Shown: positions 11,501 through 22,221 of the stretch, piece by piece
How the letters are laid out: each line of letters begins with the position of its first letter
Numbering within the stretch: position 1 is the stretch's first letter
From: Gavia stellata
Lineage: Eukaryota > Chordata > Aves > Gaviiformes > Gaviidae
Assembly (NCBI RefSeq): GCF_030936135.1
Contig: NC_082619.1
Location: 6,699,208 to 6,763,207, forward strand
Direction of reading: 5' to 3'
Length of the DNA stretch: 64,000 bases
Translations under genes and position numbers: made by a program
The notes under the pieces: generated by a model
What the model was told of the DNA's origin: nothing
Database searches by the model: none
The model's input: only the letters and a program-made list of their open reading frames with translations

Positions 11501-14500
11501 TCTTGGAAATAGATTTTTGTCATTGTTTAAAGGGAAGTCCCATTAAATGATGTATTTCAAACAGTGCTGCTGTGCAAATGAGTAATTATTACTGGCTTAC
11601 TGTTTCCTTTCTCAATTTCACTTGTATGAAGAATATTTCATCCCTAGACACTTTTATTTTCTGCTCCATAAACCAGCGTAGTGCTGAATAGCTGATTTGA
11701 GCAAGCAGCACCTTGTTAAAGGTGATGGTAAACTGAAGGTAAAGTCGGGGGGGGGTACTTCTCTTGCCTCTGACAAAGCGGTCCCTTTTCTTGCAATCAC
11801 TATACCATTCCTGCTAAGGCTGGCTTTATTCCCTGAGAATTGTAAAGCAAAATTATTGCTGAAGAGTTGGGACTTTTGCCTCAGAAATAATTTAAACCGA
11901 ACCAAATTGCAGACAGGCACTTAAAAATGATTTTTTTTTTGACACCCACTTTTATTACAGACGATGACTACTCAGCCTTTGTGTGCAGTGGATGTGGGAT
12001 GCGCTGAGTTTTTGCTCTTCTCTTGGTGGACCACAGCCACGTGCCAGTTTTGGCTGCCAGGGGAAGGAGTAAAACCATGGATTGAGAGAGTTAAAAGTGT
12101 TACAGGAGGATTATGCAGTTAGTTACTTATAGCATGTGTATATGTTTTATTCAGTGAACTCAGTGTTTTATAATTACTGAGCTGCTAACAGTGCTCTGAA
12201 ATAATAAGGGTGCTGTCTCCATTCTGGACATGGAAGGGCAAAAGCATAGAGTAGAAAAACTGTAAGCGTTTGAAATAATTGGGAAATAGAGATGCTCAGC
12301 AAAGCCTTTCCTGTGTCAAACAAAAAATGAGTCTAGAGCTTGAAATAGAACAGGGATGCCTGACTTGCAGACTGCTCTGCTGAAGTTACTCTCATTTTCT
12401 ACCAAGAATCCTGTTGGTGTCATTATAGTGTTCGTAATAAATTGAACCAGAAAGTGTTCATTTCCTGCTTTGCAGTGATTTCCACAGCATTTTCTCAGTT
12501 CTGTGTAACTACTCCAAACAAAACATGCTGGTTTTTTATCTAGCTCTGTTGGGAAGTTCAGATTTTGACCCTTCATACAGCACTTCAGGATTTTGGTTTT
12601 TGGCTGGGTTTGTTCGGTTTTGGGCTGGGGTTTTTTCTGCTATTGGAGTGAAGGGACAGTGCATTGGAGGCTGTTGTTTTGAATTTTATTCATTTTCACA
12701 GATAACTTGCAACTCTGCTGACTGAGAGATATCTTCAGCTTTAGCTCTGCTTGTACTTGGATCTGTCATAGTGCTCACATTTGTTTGATCGTTGCGTGAT
12801 TAGCCTCTCTAGCCTGTATTTCCAGTGGGGTTTACCTCTCTCAGCTCTCTGCTTGGGACTGAAAGGCCGTGTGTGCAGGGCGAAGGCTGGTCACAGCTGA
12901 GGAGATGGGTGTGGGTGAGATTGGGTGAGAAGGAGGCAAGTGAAACAAATCAGGCATTTGAAGCTGGGAGGGGTGGGTGCATTGAGGAGAGGCAGGCTTG
13001 TTGTCCTCATGATTAGGAGGAAATGCAACTTGTAAAGCAGAATGAGCCAGCATATGGCAGAAATGAGAAAAGGATTGCCTGCTGGTTCTTATCGAAGGTG
13101 CTGAGTCCCTCTGGACCCCTGGGTGTTACCTGGAGTTCAGGGTGCTCTGCGCTCCTGGAGGTCTGGCCCCAGAGACGGACAGATGGCTGCCGTTTCCTGA
13201 CAGCTCCACAGAGGTTTGACATGATCAGCACAAAGTAATGCTCTAAATCTTTTCAAACTGCCTGAAATGTTGGTGGACAGCTTGGTGCCTTTAATAGCCA
13301 TTTGTTTTCTATGGAAGGGGAACAGCTATTTTTGGCTCCTTGCTGTCATTGACCTTTCATACTACGAGGGACAAACTATAGAAAAACCAATTTTGAACAC
13401 CATAGCGTAAGCGTTGCTCACTAAGTACAAAGAAAATTCCCTCTTACCTGGCGATTGCTTAATATACAGGTATAGCAGCACACCTGGAAGGCCTTAAAAA
13501 GTTAGGCAAGATGAGACATGGCAAGAGCCATTTTGCCTGAACATGTTTCAAATTCTCTACTAAAGAGAAGGTGTATATATGTTGCTCTCAAGAAACTGTT
13601 ACTGTTCCTGCGTCCTTTAACAGCCTCAGTCAGGCTGTGGTTCCAGTGCTCGGCTGGGCTTTGTAGGCTCTCAAGAATATTTTATGTTACCAGTAAGAAT
13701 GCATTGTCTTCATTTCATAAATTTTCAGTGTCCGACTGTGTCTATAGGTAGTAAAATCAGGTTGTAATACTGAGGTGTACACGTGAGGCACAAGGTTTCT
13801 GTATTTTTTTATAGCAAACATGTTTGCTAGTCAAGCGTATTTGTGTGCTGAGAGTGGGCTTACAGTTGTACGATGCCCTCAAGATTTGACATTACTCTTC
13901 GGCAATTAAGTAGAGGCTTCTACAGAGTCATTAACTATCTCAAAGTGCCATCAAATATGAAGATACAGGAGACAAAATTTCTCGTTCTTCCTGAATGTAG
14001 GTTTAGAGCATATCCTTTTAAAAAAGGAAAAAAGATACAAAGACCAAGTATCCATAAAACAAAACCAATCCCCCACCCCTGCAAATCCTGAAAGGCCTTG
14101 GACCAGCCAACCAAGGTATTTCTAGCTTTTGCTAGTCATAAGATGTGAAGTTATAGGATTATGATGATAACTGCTTTGCACTGGGTTTTTTTTATGTAAT
14201 GTTAGCTGTGAGAATCCATTGCTGAAATTCTAAAATACCATATATCAAATTATGTAAAGCATTAATCTTTAAATCTAGCAGAGATACTAAAATTGTTGGT
14301 ATTATTAGACTTTTCTGTTGGCACATATACTCATGTAGATCTGGTGCTTTCTCAGTTCCCAGGACTTGAGGGGTGTCTCTGATATTATTGACACTTTATT
14401 TTTGGTAGGAGAAAGTTTCTAGCCACAGTAGTTTTCAAGCTCTGAAGCTTTAAAAAAGAAAAGGAAGAGACTAGTGCTAATTGTTGCTTTCTTTCGAGCA

Positions 14501-14765
14501 TGGCTTTCCCAGTGCAGTTGCTTGGGGGTGTTTAGGAAAAATTCTGGAGATTGTAATAGGACTCCAGAATGTTACAGGAAGCTTTTTTATGGTTTTGGAC
14601 AGGTTTCCAGAATGACTGAATGACCTAGCCTCCTTTTTAAATGGCAATTTCATTATTGAATGTAAATTTTATGCATTTTTTCAGAGAAAACACATTCACC
14701 AGTACCTTATTATACTTCTAATGAGGGCCAGATGTGCTTCTCTGCTACAAAACTGAGGCCCTAAT
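8521..14765. other. non-coding stretch, nothing firm assigned
   Basis: Contents: a (GT)8 microsatellite at 8823-8838, several T/C homopolymers, and a purine-rich plus strand from about 10261 to 10720 that inflates Lys/Glu-rich open frames. Two small minus-strand cassettes with splice-like ends lie at 13448-13483 and 13130-13196. None is strong enough to call. Confidence 0.45.
8823..8838. repeat. (GT)8 microsatellite
   Basis: Eight perfect GT units, followed by a short C-rich run. Confidence 0.9.
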
Positions 14766-14797
14766 GCAAAAAGGGACTCTGCAGTAGAGTCCTTTGC
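14766..14797. repeat. small hairpin
   Basis: The arm gcaaa+aag+ggactct pairs with agagtcctttgc around a 5-base loop (gcagt), giving a 12-bp stem with a 3-base bulge. It is too short to call a microRNA precursor and has no other assigned function. Confidence 0.6.
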
Positions 14798-14914
14798 AAC
14801 ACGAGAGAAGTGCCTTGTGCTGAGAGAAGAGCAGACGATCTTTCGAGGTTAAGATATTACCTCCTATTAATAATGGGGGGTGTGGGGGGAGTGTGGGGAT
14901 TGGTGAGAGATCAT

Positions 14915-15075
14915 GGGTAATGCTGATTTGTACGGTAGCAATGAGGCAGCTGCAGAGTCCTTTCTAATTAGCAGAAATGACAGTGCAACTGTCTAAAAAC
15001 AATTACATTGCAAATAAAAAATCTATGTCACCTAAGTGGTGTTTATTATCTTAATGGAAATTAATTTCAAAGGCT
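14915..15075. promoter_or_regulatory. candidate conserved non-coding element
   Basis: Non-repetitive AT-rich text with homeodomain-type cores (tctaattagcag, attaattt), an octamer-like atgcaaat relative (attgcaaat) and an E-box (cagctg) sits directly beside the CpG-retaining candidate exon at 15115-15201. If the exon call is wrong, this block and the exon may be one conserved non-coding element. Confidence 0.22.
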
Positions 15076-15114
15076 TCAGGCAAAATGAATTTGATGCTGC
15101 TGAGCGATACGTAC

Positions 15115-15201
15115 CACAACGAGGTGCTCCTTCTCCTGCAGTTCCCAGACCACGTAGCTCAGTTTGTTCTCACGGAAGTGGGTGAGCAGTGTGCTCTTTC
15201 G
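15115..15201 (-). CDS. candidate coding exon, product unknown
   Basis: On the minus strand an 87-base segment lies between an AG acceptor (ctgacag) and a good donor (gtacgt), with both ends in phase 0. It encodes 29 residues including THFRENKLSYVVWELQEKEH. Third codon positions are G or C in 23 of 29 codons, although the surroundings are AT-rich, and CpGs are retained. The same frame continues past the donor to a TGA at 15076-15078, and an AATAAA (15042-15047, minus strand) follows, so it could also be a terminal exon. The acceptor has a weak pyrimidine tract. Two plus-strand frames are also open here, one ending at a gtaatt donor. I do not recognise the protein. Confidence 0.33.
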
Positions 15202-16673
15202 CTGTCAGTTAGGCGACACGCTAACAGGTAATTTCGATCCATTAGTTGTTATGCTGTCGTGCTTTGTTCAGTGGCATGTTGAAAATACTCCAAAGGAGAC
15301 AGACAGAAATGTTTTGTAATTACCGAGGTGTGTGCTGCCGTAAGGTGATGTGGACTGGGAGAGTGGCCCCTGCACTTCAGTAAACAAGGCCTTAATTTTC
15401 AACCTGGCTTATTGCATTGCCCAAGTTATCTTTGTTGCCAAGATAAGAAACTACACTTCTGTGGACATTTCTGTACAGCATGGATGATAACATGTAGTTT
15501 CTTGACAGGGATAAATGTATTTAAAAGGCTGCGATACTCCCACGCAGTATGGTGATATGGGCTGTAAAGGGGATTGTCAGATCTCTCTCCTTCAGTTTTA
15601 TTGTTCCCATTGTCTGTTTACGCACACTTGTACGTGGGCTGTTTCCCTGCCACCATGTTGTACTCCTAGCATGCATGTTTCTAGTTTTGCTGCTCTGCTT
15701 TTTGAGATAGTGTTTCTACTGTAGCTGTGGAAATCTTACCCAGGTTGCACAGATGAGACTGAAGTTGGAGAGCACCTTGGCATTTGTGCAAGAACAGCAT
15801 CACTTCAGTACAGAACGTAAATCATCCAAGATCCACTTTTGAGTGTCGCGGACTTCCTAGCGTACTTGCCAGTTGTGAAGAAGTCGGGGTTGCCTTTTGA
15901 ATGAGAGTCATCTTAAGCGAGCGTGGGTTTGATTTAACATTGCTGAAGTTAACAGAAACTTTTCAAAGAACGGATCTGGTGTATGACTGTCTATAAGCCC
16001 TTTAACAGCAGATGAAATTCGCTCTGCAAAGACAGAGCTTTCTGTTTCCTCGGGGGTCTGACTTGATACATCACATCTGGGGATTGAAATGTCATTTGGC
16101 TGCTTTCTGCAGAGAGCCATACAATGACTATATATTTCAGTTGTGCATTAAGCTTATTTTAGTTTTTCTTGTAAAATCGAGGGAGAAACAGTCAGAATAC
16201 CAGAACAGGAGTAGGAGTTGCTCCCTTTTTTTCCTGTGATGCTGAGGATTTTCCATTTGGAAACAGTTTAAACTGTAGCAAAGATTAGTAGCTGGGTCAG
16301 GATGTATATGGACAACAGTGTATCCTTTCAGAGAGAAGCAAACAGATGTTCAAGCAAAAATAATTAAAAAAAAAATTTAAAATTACCTTTCCTCTGCATT
16401 AGCTGCCATTAGAAGAGGTGAAGGCTCCCGGGGGAGTCGGAGGGGAAGCCTACAGAAGTAAAGTTTTACTACAGAGAGGGGCACTCGGGAAGTTCAGAGG
16501 TGTCCTGTTGCAGAAATAGCTCCCGTGATGGATTGACTGTTTCCTTGTTGTGTTTTCAGCAGGTTTTGAATTTTATATGAGCATTTTTCGTGAAGTGTTT
16601 TCTTTAATCTTTATCTTGCCCAGACTTCCCCTCTGCCCCCCCCCAAACTGTTTGTTTGTTTTTGAATGAATAC
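15202..16673. other. mostly non-coding; weak minus-strand exon-like pieces
   Basis: A minus-strand frame from 16106 down to a stop at 15908 follows a good acceptor (ctctctgcag) and looks protein-like (for example AERISSAVKGLIDSHTPDPF), but has no usable donor. A 16-base cassette at 16387-16402 also has splice-like ends. Inverted GATA motifs occur at 15426-15431 and 15441-15446. Confidence 0.3.
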
Positions 16674-16786
16674 CTTTATATGTAAGACTATGGAGCACCG
16701 AGGCATCAATATTGTCATAGTAACTAGAACTGCAGCGCTGGCTTTCAGCCAGAAAATGTGGTGATTCATGGCTTGAAGGTGGGTGT
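16674..16786 (-). CDS. candidate coding exon, product unknown
   Basis: This 113-base minus-strand segment is bounded by a strong acceptor (acttatttcatttccag) and a usable donor (aaag/gtattc). Only one frame is open across it, encoding 37 residues that include ESQRCSSSYYDNIDASVLHS, a serine-rich, hydrophilic and protein-like stretch. It needs two bases from the exon before and leaves one base for the next. No family is recognised. An open frame of this length in one of three phases is expected about four times in ten by chance, so the call rests on the acceptor quality and residue composition. Confidence 0.27.
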
Positions 16787-18924
16787 CTGGAAATGAAATA
16801 AGTTCTCAGGTGAATCAATGAAGTAGTATTTGTGTTTGTAACTTTTATTTTTTTTTTTCCCCCCCCAGGAGGTGTTTTGAACATCTTACTTCCCCACATA
16901 TCCTTTTTTTACTTCGACCATTTTAAAAGATAGGAAGGATGTTCTCTAACTACATGCTCAACATCTGAGCAGGAAACACAGCTCTGTGTGGTGAATACTT
17001 ACCCATTTCTTATTTTCATTTTAGCTAAGCTTTAAATGGAGAAAGTATGAAACCTGTAAGCTGGAATTTTGTAATACAGCAATTGGATTTAATTATGGAT
17101 GAGTTTGAGAACAGGTTTGTGTACCGTATGTGTGAATGTGGTTACTGTGTAGGACATGAGAATGAGATAATTGCAGATCGGGGTTTCTAAATGCAGCCTC
17201 AATTTCTATAAATGTTGTTTGTGCCCACACTGAATCCTACGTTTTGTTTACGTGTGTATATATAAAGAAAGTAATTGCAGCGCACACACATACACATACA
17301 AATGTAGATGTGAACAGCAAGGCTACATTATGGGCACACGTACTTTTGGAGACTGCTGTTGCTGAGAATGAGTGCCTCATCTTTGAGAAGTGCCAGAAGA
17401 ATGGTTCCTCCTCTTTAAGCGGCAGGTCCCTTCAGTGTGTTTATATGATATACTTCAAGAGCCTCATCAAATCCCTTAGTAGTGTTTAATTGTACAGGAA
17501 CTGAGTGCGAGTTTGCAATGAGAGGCTAAAATCACACTGAAGACCTGTCTTCAGGGGTCTCTGAAAAATGAAAGCAATTTATGAATGAAGATACTTTGTT
17601 GTGTTCATCAGGAAGAGACTCTGTTGCTTATCTGCTTTGTTTTATTAATTTGTTTTTAAGTTGCTGCAACTGTGGCCAAAGAATTGCGTTGCTCTGTTTT
17701 CTGGCCTTCAGGGATTTGTGGGAGTGGATGGGTGTAAGATGCATTTGCTTACACAAAGTTTTTCCCAAAGCTTATCAAAATTTTTCACTGCTGTCTTTTG
17801 AGTTAGGGTGCTTTATCGATTAATAAGGAATCACGCCTGTCAGTAATCCAAGACTGTAGTGAGCTAATTTCATAGGTTTTACAAATCTGAGGGCCATATT
17901 TCTTAATGATTGCTTTTCTGTTTAAATATTCCGTTATTATAAGTAATACGCAGGGTGACCTTTTCCTCCATTTCTTCCTACTCTTTTGCTTTTGCCATCA
18001 ACTTTGTGGTTTAGGTGATCAATTTTTCTTTTAACCATTTTTGTTTCAGCGGGCTGTGCTAGTCTCTGGATATCCTTTTCCTACGATCAAAAAAAGTCCA
18101 TCTTGTTGCCGGAGCTGTGGTTTTGCCTTCTGTCAGGAATGTTACAAATTCACATCTATATTGAACTCTTGGAGTAGTCCTTCCACTGAATATTTGTCAG
18201 TCAACAGGCTTTGATGTCTAGCATGTTGGGTTAGTTGCTGCTGAGATCATTTATCCTGTGGAAGTTTGTAACTGGTTTTTTAGTGCTGCTGTGAGTTCCA
18301 CACCCGTGGTGTAATACTACTCTTGAAGTTTTAAGTCCCTTCTCCAGCTGTGCATAAATGGGAACATTGACATCACAGGTTCAGCGGGGCAAAAGATCCA
18401 GCATGGGTGTATATCCTCTACCCAGCTGCGTGGCGGTACTGAGAATGTGTGGAGAAACAAGAAATTGGTTACACATTGCAGGAAAAATGTGCTATCAGGA
18501 GGACTTGTTGGGACCAAATACTGGTTTGCTTTTCTGTCTCAGAATCTTTCGGTCCCCCCCTCCTTCCTGCTTTTTATTTTAATAAAGCAAAAGAACAAAT
18601 TTCTTCCTCAGCACAACTGTTTCATTATATTCTGAGGCTCATATGTTTACAGCATGTACAACTGAGAGAGATTAGGTGTGGGGGAGAGGGAAAAAGGAAA
18701 TTTCTGTGGCCCTTGTGTGCTTTAAAAAGCATCTCTGTATTTCTAAGGTGCCCTAAAATGCTTTTTCTCTAAGATGAGTTGTTCTGTGTGGGGTTTTTCC
18801 ACCCTCTATTAGATTAGTGGGGATATTTTTGTTTGGTGTTTTTCTGTTGTAGTTTTTTTAATGTTTTGCTTCAGCGTAGATGCTCTTTAACAGGGGAGAA
18901 AAAGCTGGGTCGGGGTGTTGCCTT
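16787..18924. other. non-coding stretch, nothing assigned
   Basis: AT-rich and strikingly T/G-rich on the plus strand. A CA-rich patch occurs at 17281-17300. No supported genes. Confidence 0.5.
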
Positions 18925-18962
18925 GAAAAGCAGGGAGAGGACCCTCTGTCTCCCTGCTTTTC
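18925..18962. repeat. perfect 14-bp inverted repeat with 10-base loop
   Basis: GAAAAGCAGGGAGA (18925-18938) and TCTCCCTGCTTTTC (18949-18962) are exact reverse complements around the loop ggaccctctg. This is the strongest small hairpin noticed in the window. It lies in T/G-rich DNA with no gene assigned. The arms are shorter than a usual pre-microRNA stem. Confidence 0.85.
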
Positions 18963-21900
18963 CTGTGCTGTGTGCGTATTGGCGCTTCATTTGCCTGTTG
19001 TCTTTTATGAATGGTGTGGATTTTATATCATCATTCCAGTTGGGAATGAATGTGGAGGAGGAGGAGGAGAATGAGGTAATGCTTCCTCAAAGGCATCTGT
19101 TGCTGCTAAATAACTTACTGCTGTGCTTCCTACCTCACCTGGTGAAACTGCTGTCTCATAGCTGCTGTGGTAAATGTCTACCTGTCACAATGGCAAGGGT
19201 TTAATTTTAGCTGTTTTAAAGTCACCATCGAATGCTGGTTTGTGGCTTTATAGTTTTACTCAAATTCACAAGGATGCCTATCCTATCTAGAAAATGTTTA
19301 AGCCGCCTGTGTATAAATATGTGTCTCGGCATATCTGACAGCAGCTAGAGGAGATGTTTCTAAAGGATAGCAGCACACTATTTTGACTCAAAAGTGGCAG
19401 AGTAGCAAGCATTTGTGTACTTTTATTATTTGCCCTTTAGTCAGATGGGAGCAAAACTAATCAATATTTTTGGTATGAAAGTAAATACTGGAATACAAAG
19501 TAAACAAGAGCCACACGAATTATGGAAATTATTGGTTCTTTCCTGAAAACTTTGGAGATATTTGATTAACAGGTCTTGTTAAAGGCAAGCAGACTATTAA
19601 ACAGCAGAACACATCATCGATTAGGAGAAGAGAGCACTTTGATTTCACAATTAGGATAAAGGACAGTATTTCAAGGCAAAGGATGAACTGTTTGTGTCCC
19701 TTGATAACCAAATTTGACAGCATAGCAGCTGTGCTGGAAATAACTTTATGCAGACAAGTTCTTCTGCAAAGATTTGTTTTCCTTTATCTCTAAGGCTACT
19801 GTGTTTGGAATACACTTGATTCATCTGTTCAGAGCCTAAACGTGAAGCTTTTTATACTTAATTTTATAAAGCCAAAACAACAAAAAAATCCCCCTGAAAT
19901 GTAGATTAAGAGATGGATGTGACCTGATGGTACTATTTAATATTAGGACTGTTGGGTTGGTTTCTTTTCTTTTTTTTTTCTTCCCCCTAACTAATTCTAG
20001 GTTAAATTGTCATCTTCATTTCAGCCAGATCTGCACAAGGAACTTAAGTGACCTTTTTTCTTGTATTGAGTCCTGAAGTTTTTCCGAACAATGTTCCACT
20101 CACTGGACCAGATTAGTGGGGTTAGAAACCAACCTCGTCTGGTAGGATAAATTTGCCCCAATTTGTGCATTTAAAAATTGGGTGGCTGTGTCTGGGCTTC
20201 CTCTGTAGCTGCTGCAGACGAATAAGCACCTCCCCAGGGTGATAAAGCTGACCTGTCTTTAATGCTTGCCTTAGGGTAAGATTAATTCCCCCCTTGAGCA
20301 GTGGTGTCAAGTTTTTTTTTCCATTGGCTATAAATGTAATCTAGGGTTGAGTAACTTGCACTTAGATTTCTGACACAAATAGTAATAAATGTGTAGCTCA
20401 AAAAAAAAAAAGGATCCCTGTATCTCTGAACACTGCTGCAGGTGAAATATATATTTTTTTTTAAACTCTATGCACAAAAAAAATGAGTTCCACAGGGCTA
20501 CAGGATTTCATAGCTAAACAATGCTTAATTTTCTCCCTCATCTCTCAGAGGAGATCTTTTACCTCATATTGAGCTTTGAAAGTCTCTTGCCCCTCTTGAG
20601 AAGAACTGGTGAGACTACAGGCACTGGGATGTGATTGAAATTGTTGGTGTAATTGCTCTCATGTAAACCGAGATTGTGTTTGTAGTCCCAACTTACATAG
20701 GTGAAGTATGGCAACAAAAGCAAACTAGCAAGCAGAGACACCGTTTTCCTTTCCTTTCGTGACCGTCGATGTTGTGTACCTGTGGGGTAGTCAGCATCTC
20801 TGAGCATCCTTTGACTGAAGCGTGCCGCAGAGGAGAAGAAGGTGGCCAGTGTAAGTCAGCTTGCAGCCTTTACGCAGGAGCAGCGGCAGGTCAGCAGGCA
20901 GGCTTTTCCGTGCTCGAGACAGTGGCAGAACTGGCGATCTCATTGAAACCGATTAAATGCCTTTAAAATGGCTGTGCTTGGTCCTTCTCACTTCTTTATG
21001 AATCCCAGATATTCACAAAGAAGCCATCACAGAGAAATATAGCGGAGGTTTCTCTGAATGTTGGGCCTGTTGGGGCAAGAATTTGTTTTGCTTTGAAAAC
21101 TAATGTAAAGCTTAGTTAGAGCTGAAGATTAAAGGCAGGTAGTGAATTATGAGCATTCAATGACTTCTAATGTATTTTACTTTATCCGAGGGGCCAAAGT
21201 TCAGCGAAGGTGACTTTATAACTATCTTGCAGTTTGGTGGTTGGTACTGGGCAAGTATAACAAAGATTAATCACAGGATTGAACTTTTCTCAGTATTAAT
21301 TTTTGATGCTGGGGTGGGATGCTTTTGTAATATCACTGTTTGGTTTCTTGGTGTTTGGTTTTTTTCTCCCCTCAAAATTCAAGATAAAGTTGGACTTTTG
21401 GAAGATGGGGCTGATCTTGTTTATTAGTATTTTAAGCTGGAGCAGCAGAATTCTCTAGCAGGATTAAAGTGATACCCTTACTGCTGTCGAGTAAGGTATC
21501 TCTGCTGTGTTTGACTCCATTGCTTTCACAATGTCTATTCTAGAATTGGAAAGTGGCATATCTTCCTTTTGTTTTTCCAGCCTCCATCTAAACAGCTTCT
21601 TTTATTCAAGGGAGTAAGTACATAGGAGTGCTTCAGCCATTTTATCAGGAAGGTATGGGTACAAAAAACATAACAGGGAATCAGCATATAGTTACTGAGA
21701 GTTCAGCTGATCTACTTCATTAAGAAAGAAGCTCTAAGTTGTGACAACTCAAAACAGTTATGAACAATGCAATGTCATTGTTTATGTTTCTGAGTGTCTA
21801 ATGGATGATTATTTATTTCCTGCGAGTATGTTCATGAAGGCAAACGTTTTCCATTTTCCAGCCACAATTTCAGTTATGCGGTCAGTGTGGCTTGCATTTT

Positions 21901-22190
21901 GGTTGGGCAAAATATGAAGCATGATGCTTGTTGAAAACCACATGATCCGTTTGGAAGAACATACTATTTTTCCGTGATACTCAAAAAGGAAGCCTTTCTG
22001 GTGACCTACCTTACGTTTAAGAGTTAATGGCACCTGTTCTTTTGCGTGTTCTGTTGTCTGAGTTCTGCAATGCCAGAGCTGCTGTATGACATGTAAATCT
22101 CTATTGCATCGAAAAGTAGCTGAAAACTTGATTTGACTTCAGCAAAAGGCCACTTTTGTGTGTATCAGTTGAGAATTTCTAAGGGCTGGC
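18963..22190. other. non-coding stretch with weak exon-like cassettes
   Basis: Minus-strand cassettes at 19139-19181 and 21482-21539 have splice-like ends and one open frame each. A further open minus frame spans 20559-20807 and includes a hydrophobic segment. An 8-bp stem (cccaattt / aaattggg) lies at 20157-20182. None is called. Confidence 0.4.
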
Positions 22191-22191
22191 A

Positions 22192-22221
22192 AGATAAAAA
22201 TCTTATCTCAGCTGAGATAAG
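22192..22221. promoter_or_regulatory. GATA / E-box / GATA palindromic cluster
   Basis: CTTATCTCAGCTGAGATAAG at 22202-22221 is a perfect 20-bp palindrome. Its centre is the E-box CAGCTG, and each side is a consensus GATA-factor site (AGATAA) in opposite orientation. A third AGATAA lies at 22192-22197. Composite E-box/GATA sites are known targets of GATA and bHLH factor complexes in blood and endothelial enhancers, although the usual spacing there is about 8-10 bp, not zero. Function here is inferred from the motif only. Confidence 0.35.

Noticed and set aside
20559..20807. 82-codon minus-strand frame with a hydrophobic segment
   Set aside because: No promoter, Kozak start or conservation evidence, and the hydrophobicity follows from T/A-rich codons.
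2241..21539. Many short minus-strand cassettes with AG/GT ends (for example 2241-2297, 5474-5517, 13130-13196, 13448-13483, 19139-19181, 21482-21539)
   Set aside because: GTRAG donors occur about every 500 bases per strand, and a 40-60 base piece is open in at least one phase most of the time, so these are expected by chance. Only those with extra support are listed as features.
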